Source: Megascapheus bottae (Eukaryota; Chordata; Mammalia; Rodentia; Geomyidae). Taken from it: a DNA stretch of 64,000 nt. The notes under the pieces were generated by a model. That model searched no databases, was not told the origin of the DNA, and saw only the letters and a program-made list of their open reading frames with translations. Both the position numbers and the translations under genes were made by a program. The stretch is taken from contig JANJXV010000191.1 in assembly GCA_024803745.1 (NCBI GenBank), positions 62,001-126,000 on the forward strand, in the 5' to 3' direction. Each line of letters begins with the position of its first letter. The first letter of the stretch is position 1. This document shows, piece by piece, positions 58,720 through 64,000 of this stretch.

Positions 58720-58947
58720 GTGGTCATGGGACTTGAATTCTAGACCTGGCTGTCCTTCCGGAGCTCTTCAGCTCAAGGCTACTGCCCTATGTCTTTAGCC
58801 TCAACCCCACTTCTCATTTTCTATTGGTTCATTGGAGAGAAGAGTCTAAGGTGTTTTTGTGATAGGTCAGTCTTTGAACCTTGATCCTCAGATCTCAGCC
58901 TCCTAAGTAGCTACGATTACAGGCATGAGCCATGGGCTCATGGCTTT
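58720..58947 (-). mobile_element. B1-headed Geo-like SINE (unit 2)
   Basis: Counterpart of 24850-25076. Confidence 0.8.
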
Positions 58948-59048
58948 CTCATTTTATTTTGTTTCACAGTGATTTCTACAGAGAAATCTAACTTTAACTC
59001 TACTGCCACATAGAATTCATCATATCACCCTATGATTCTTGGTGCCGG

Positions 59049-59216
59049 GGGTTTGGGCTAGCATGCACAAAGACCTGGTTCAGTTCCTTGGTACTACATA
59101 CAAAGAAAAAGCCAGAAGTGGTGCTATGACTCAAGAAGTAGAGAGCTAGCCTTGAGAAAACGCAAGGACCATGCTCAGGCCCTGAGACCAAGCATAGGCT
59201 TGGGAAAAGAAAATGA
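59049..59216 (+). mobile_element. ID-headed SINE (unit 2)
   Basis: Counterpart of 25178-25345. Confidence 0.7.
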
Positions 59217-59357
59217 TTCTTGATTCATTCACAAAGAATTCCATAGGTTCCACACAGGATTTAGGGTAACTAAGAATATTATTGCTCAGTACATCACAAC
59301 ATGAACTTACCAATGGGGCTCAGGCTCCAACATTAATATGAAGATGCATTCACTCAC

Positions 59358-59447
59358 CTGTGATATTCTTGTCAGAGGAATTTCCTATCCAGAGTTCTGC
59401 ACAGTGCTCTAGCTTGTCAATTAATACAGGTTTGGGAACACCGGGCC
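59358..59447 (-). pseudogene. KRAB-B box exon without its KRAB-A partner (unit 2)
   Basis: Same 90-bp exon with acceptor and donor intact, reading PGVPKPVLIDKLEHCAELW. The GVPKP text is closer to the usual KRAB-B start than CVPIP in unit 1, so unit 1 is probably the diverged one here. The KRAB-A exon that should precede it is deleted 43 bp upstream of this exon, so the exon is orphaned. Confidence 0.8.
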
Positions 59448-59489
59448 CTGTAAATTAGAAACAGTAGAGAATTATTGCTTATGCTGTGT

Positions 59490-59491
59490 CA
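59490..59491. other. Breakpoint of the 1,794-bp deletion
   Basis: Unit 2 reads GCTGTGTCAATACTCAGG. Unit 1 has GCTGTGTCA at its left flank (to 25620) and GGGGCAATACTCAGG at its right flank (27410 on). The shared CA is the only microhomology. 25619 and 27413 are the matching C positions. Confidence 0.9.
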
Positions 59492-59579
59492 ATACTCAGG
59501 GTAGGACAATAGCCTTAAACTAAAGAGCTCACGGCCCAAGATCCAAGCCCCATGACTGTCCCCACTACCCCACGAAAAA

Positions 59580-60346
59580 AAGGGAAAAAAATTGGAGATT
59601 GGAGATGATTTTCTAAAAAGAATATATACAAATAGTAGTTCAAAATGTAGAAAGAAGTTCAATATTAACAGTCATGAGAAAAATTAAAATTACAATGAAA
59701 TCATTACTTTAAATATGTTAATATAAATATAGTTTTAAACAAAAAGATCCACATACACACAGACAAACACACACACACACACACGCATACAATAAAACAA
59801 CTTTCAAAGTCTATTACTGGGAAGGTAGTGAGAAGAAGTAGAACTTTGGAATAGTCCTGTAAGGAATATAAAGCAATCAAAAATTGCGTGGAGAGTGCTA
59901 AAAAAGTGCTAAATATAGAAGTACATAGAAATATGGTCCAACACTTCTATTTCTAGATTTGTACCTAATGGAAGAGAAAGCAGAGACTAGAACAAATATG
60001 TGGAGAATCCATTCACAACTATTAATAATAATCAAAAGATAGAAATATGCAAAACAATGCAAAACAATGCATTGAAAAGGAAGAACATTTTACTATATTT
60101 TACAGATGAATCTTGATTACAGTAAACTAAAAATACAGCAGTCATAAAGGACAAGCTAGGGTATGTTTTCCCTTCCAGAGCTTCCAAGGATCAACAAACC
60201 CTTAGAGCCAAAAAGCACGATGGTTCCAGAGAATGGAGTAGAGAGGAACAGGAGCTGAATGTTTAATGATTATACATGGAAGATGAAAATTGCTCTAGAT
60301 GGATAGAATGAAGAGAGAACTGTACCCAAAACAATGGTTATGTAGC
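59580..60346. other. AT-rich intergenic DNA with CA repeat (unit 2)
   Basis: Counterpart of 27501-28261; (CA)n at about 59753-59787; AAAACAATGC is duplicated at 60052-60070. Confidence 0.4.
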
Positions 60347-60892
60347 CACACAGGATGGGACACACCTATACTCCCTGATCTTGGGAAAGTCAAGAAGGAT
60401 TTCTAGCCATCCTAGATGCATGGAAAGATCTATCATAAAAACTAATGTGGAGGGGCTGGGAGTTTGGCATAGTTGTAGAGTGCTTGTATGAAGACGAAGG
60501 TTCAATTCCGCAGTACCACATACACAGAAAAAACCAGAAGTAGTGCTGTGGCTCAAGTAGAAGATCACTAGGCTTGAGGAAAGCTGAAGGACAGTGCTCA
60601 GACCGAGTTCCAGCCAAAGGGCTTGTTTAAAAAAAAACAGAAAGCTGAGCATGATGGGGTGGTGGCTCACTTCTATAATCCTAGCTACTCAGGAGGCTGA
60701 GATCTGAGGATCAAGGTTTAAAGCCATCCTGGCACAAAAAGACCTGAGACACTTATCTCCAATTTACCTTTAGAAAATGGGAAGTGGGGCTTGGCTCCAG
60801 GGTAAGGTGGTAGCCTGGAGCTGAAGAGCTCAGGGATAGTGCCCAAGCTGAGTTCAAGATCTATGACCCACCAAAAAAAACAAAAAACAAAA
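60347..60892 (+). mobile_element. Cluster of three SINEs (unit 2)
   Basis: Counterparts of 28262-28345, 28367-28548 and 28560-28800; the last tail is longer (CAAAAAACAAAAAA). Confidence 0.8.
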
Positions 60893-61309
60893 AATAATAT
60901 GGAAAAATTTGGATTCTATGAATTTTGTCTTTTTTTCCTGTTGAAATAACAAATTGTATGGAAACATTTTAAAAGTTTTTACCTAGAAATGTACACCACA
61001 AATGGAATTAATAACAAACACAAAATATGCAAAAGATACAAATTATCACAATATGGGTATCCTGCTTTTGGAATCTTTTCACTGACTCCTGTTCAAATGA
61101 GTCACATATTCTGAATTATTTCTCCCAGTCGATATATGCCACCCATGTTAGCTTGTACTGAACTTCTTGGGAAATCAAAAGCAAATACTAAGCAAATGTG
61201 TGTAGGATTTTGTCAACAGTGATATTTCAAAAATAAATCCCTACTCATTGCATTATTTAATATCAATGCCGGAATCTAACTTACACTGGCAGAATCTTCA
61301 ATCTTTTGA

Positions 61310-63462
61310 GAATCTTCAAAAGGGTGTGTAAATATTTAGGATCGTTATGTCTTCCTGGAGGAGAGATCCCTTTAGTAGTATGTAGTAACCTTCTTTGTCT
61401 TTTCTTACTATTTTTAGTTTGAAGTCTATTGTATCTGATATGAGGATGGCAACTCCAGCCTGTTTATGGGGCAGTTAGCTTGATAGAGTTTATTCCAACC
61501 TCTCACTCTCAAAAGATGATTGTTTTTGGGTAAGATGTGTCTCTTGAAGACAGCAGAACGATGGCTCTTGCTTTTTGATCCAACTACACAGCCTATGCCG
61601 TTTAATTGGAGAGTTAAGTCCATTGATATTGAGAGTTAGGATTGAGAGATATTTATTAGTTCCTACCATTTTTAAAAGCTTTTAGTAGGGCCTGTGTCTT
61701 GACAGTTCTTGTGGTCCATAGATGGTATGCTGTTTAGGTGCCATTTCTTTCCCTATGTTGCATTTATCTTGGTTTTCTATGTATAGAGCATCTTTGAGAA
61801 TTCTCTGTAGTGTTGGTTTTGTTTCGACATATTGTTGCAGCTTTTCCCTGGAATGGAATGTTTTTATTTTTCCCTCAGTTATGAATGAGAGCTGAGCTGG
61901 CTACAGTATTCTTGGTTGGTAGTTATTTGATTTAAGGGCATGACATATATGCTTCCAGTCACTTCGTGCTAGCATGGTCTCTGCTGAGAAATCTGGGGTT
62001 ATTCTGATTGGTTTGCCTTTATAGGTTACTGATCCCTTTTCCCTGGCTGCCTTTAGGATCTTTTCTTTCGTTTCTATTGATCCAGTTCGGATCACAATGT
62101 GGCAGTGGGATGTTCTTTTCTGGTCAGGCCTGTTTGGGGTTCGAAAAGCTTCTCGTATCTGGATGGACCTGCCCTTCTGGATATTTGGGAAATTCTCTGA
62201 GATGATTTCCTGAAGTATATTTCCAATACCATTGACCTCTTTCTCCACGCCGTCCTCAATACCAACTAGCCTTAAATTAGGCTTCCTAATTGTATCTTGG
62301 AACTCCTGAAGCGCTCTCTCATATTTCCTAGATTTGGATTGACTCATTTTCTGTTCATTCTCTATAATAACTAAATTATCTTCAGCCCCGGAAATTCTCT
62401 CCTCTGCATTGTCTAACCTGCTATCAAAACTATCTACTTTATTTTTCATCTCCCTTGCTTCTAATTATTCATTTTTGATGCCTTGCATCTCTTGTTTTAG
62501 ATCATGTATGGGTTTCTTTATCTCCTTGATTTCCTTTTGAGTGGTTTGCTCAGTAGCTTTATTTTCTTTGGACATTTGCTGGAGTTTGGTCACGTTTTTA
62601 TTTGTGGATTCTATGAATTCATCCATCTTTCTTTGAAAAACCTTTATTATGGCCTCCTTTATGGCTTCTTCTTTTTCACTTATCACTTCGTTTATGCTTT
62701 CCTCTTGTTCAGCTATGTCTTCCTCTATTATCTCTTTCTTTATATTTTCACATTTTCCATTAAGGATGTTTATCAATTGCATTTGTGTAGCACTTGGAAG
62801 ACTCTCCTCTAGGTTTGCCAGTAACTGTCCAATTGTCTGTTTACATTGTGTGGGGGATGTTGTTTCTTGATTTGAAATTTTTCTTGAGTTTCTTGTTCTG
62901 CCCATTTGACAATGGGAGCAAGATTACTACTAACTACGATTATAGTTTTTCAGATATAACAAACCTAGACCTCTGTAGCTGGCAGACACTAGATGTTCGC
63001 AAGTTTTGATTGGTATTATCACTCTTTCTTTTTGTGCACTTACAGACCAGTCTAATACAACCACTGATAAGCGATTTATACCCAAAGCAATAAGCCTCTC
63101 AATCCAATCTCTATTGTCTTTAAGTCCCTCTGAGCCTAGAGAATAATTAACCACCTACATATACAATATTGCTCAACAGCCATCAAGTGTAGATCCGTGC
63201 AGTATAAGGGTTGAAAGACCAGCAGAGGTCCAGAGATAGAAAAAAAGAATGAGAGAGTTCAGGGGAGGTACAAGAGGATTAACGTAGGAGTGTAAGAAAA
63301 TTGTAGTAAAGAAGAAAAGGTATAGAATAAGGATAACTGACATAAGTTGGTAAGTAGGTAGCATATTTGAGTACAAAGTTTGGAAAGTATTAGAATAAAA
63401 CTTATGTGTTGCTGCACGACTAGCTCTTAGCCCAACCAGTGGCCTCACAGTGAACCATGGGA
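61310..63462 (-). mobile_element. L1 5' part: 5' UTR, ORF1, start of ORF2 (unit 2)
   Basis: Counterpart of 29225-31093 but with the 285-bp ORF1 segment retained. Presumed 5' UTR 62906-63462; ORF2 endonuclease start at 61426-61623, interrupted by a one-base deletion (GGGGCAGTT against GGGGGCAGTT). Confidence 0.85.
61901..62905 (-). pseudogene. L1 ORF1, nearly full length with one in-frame stop (unit 2)
   Basis: Starts MGRTRNSRKISNQETTSP at 62905 and ends KSNNYQPRIL at 61901. 62465-62905 and 61901-62449 are in one frame, separated by a single TAA after QGIKNE and four further codons. Order: basic N-terminus, coiled coil (QRKMDEFIESTNKNVTKLQQ), second coil (DSRLDNAEERISGAEDN), RRM part (RLVGIEDGVEKEVNGIGN) and C-terminal domain (ITPDFSAETMLARSDW). 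Length is about 334 codons, normal for mammalian ORF1. Confidence 0.88.
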
Positions 63463-64000
63463 TGGATCTGTTTTTCTTGTCTACGTTGAGGGAAAGGGGT
63501 ATTTCACAAGATGCAGAAGCGAAGATTTCAGAAGGAAATGCTGTGAGTGAATTAGCTCGTAAAAAGCATTTTGATTTTCTTTTATTTTCTACCAGTTTTG
63601 GGGCTTGAATTCAGGGCCTGAGCACTGTCCTCGGGTTTTCTCAAGTCTAGCCCTCTGCCACTTGAGCCACAGTGCCACATCTAGATTTTCTATCTATGTG
63701 ATACTGAGCAATCAATCCCAGATCTTCATGGATGCTACGCAAGCACTCTACCACTATGCCAAACTCTCAACGCTGACATACTAATTATAAAGTCATCATC
63801 ATCATATCAAAATATCCTTTCTCCTACAAAGAATGAACACTTATCTATGTGTGTAATGCTTTTTTTTAAATTTCACTAATTCTTCTGTGTTTTTCCCTCT
63901 TGCATATTTTACACATGACAGCAAAGCAAATCATCAATAAAAAGTGATTAGGATACAGAAACCTAATAATATCCTAGTAGATTGACGTCAAAAATATGTG
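63463..64000 (+). repeat. Inverted-repeat arm B (unit 2, cut by window end)
   Basis: Counterpart of 31094-31658. Includes the reverse SINE at 63591-63773 and a short (CAT)4 at 63793-63805. It ends TCAAAAATATGTG, closer to arm A than unit 1 arm B is. Confidence 0.85.

Larger units (their letters stand above)
33941..64000. repeat. Tandem segmental duplication, unit 2 (cut by window end)
   Basis: This is the second direct copy of unit 1 and ends inside the unit at a point equal to about 31658 of unit 1. Its main differences are a 1,794-bp deletion at 59490, about 76 bp less in the TTTC repeat, about 10 bp less in the CT repeat, and retention of a 285-bp L1 ORF1 segment that unit 1 lacks. Confidence 0.95.

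Overview
The window is nuclear DNA from a mammal, most likely a rodent. It is packed with short retroposons, L1 (LINE-1) fragments and microsatellites, and it has split genes with canonical splice sites. The dominant SINEs come in two forms that share one 3' body: an ID/tRNA-like head, or a B1/7SL-like head. I recognise this pair as resembling the Geo and IDL-Geo SINEs described from geomyoid rodents (kangaroo rats, pocket mice, gophers). The species assignment is an inference from memory and was not searched.

The main architecture is a direct tandem duplication with a period of about 33.9 kb. Unit 1 is 1-33940 and unit 2 is 33941-64000; unit 2 is cut by the window edge. The units align end to end with small indels. 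Identity by eye is roughly 97-99 percent, not computed. Both window edges fall inside the unit, so the array may continue either way. Each unit reads, left to right: an L1 3' part on the minus strand, SINE-rich DNA with two more L1 3' fragments, a RalGDS-like pseudogene on minus (10.2-12.9 kb / 44.1-46.8 kb), a GC-richer stretch with no clear gene (15.9-18.2 / 49.8-52.1 kb), an L1 with an inverted 5' part (20.0-20.9 / 54.0-54.8 kb), a KRAB zinc-finger gene or pseudogene on minus (21.5-26.5 / 55.5-59.4 kb), an L1 5' part carrying ORF1 (29.2-31.1 / 61.3-63.5 kb), and an inverted copy of a block whose partner lies at 12.64-13.98 / 46.56-47.91 kb.

The KRAB zinc-finger locus is the most informative part. 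In unit 1 a 127-bp KRAB-A exon, a 90-bp KRAB-B exon and the start of the last exon join in one reading frame, but TGA TGA stops the frame before the finger array. The array also carries a shared dinucleotide frameshift. Unit 1 could therefore at most encode a KRAB-only protein. Unit 2 has lost the KRAB-A exon through a clean 1,794-bp deletion with 2-bp microhomology and has gained another early stop.

The RalGDS-like pseudogene has the same stops and frameshift in both units, so it was dead before the 34-kb duplication. Layered SINE and L1 insertions give an order of events: inverted duplication, SINE insertion into one arm, 34-kb tandem duplication, then unit-specific deletions. I see no intact complete protein-coding gene, no RNA gene and no new defence or mobile system. 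The interest lies in duplicate decay and genome structure.
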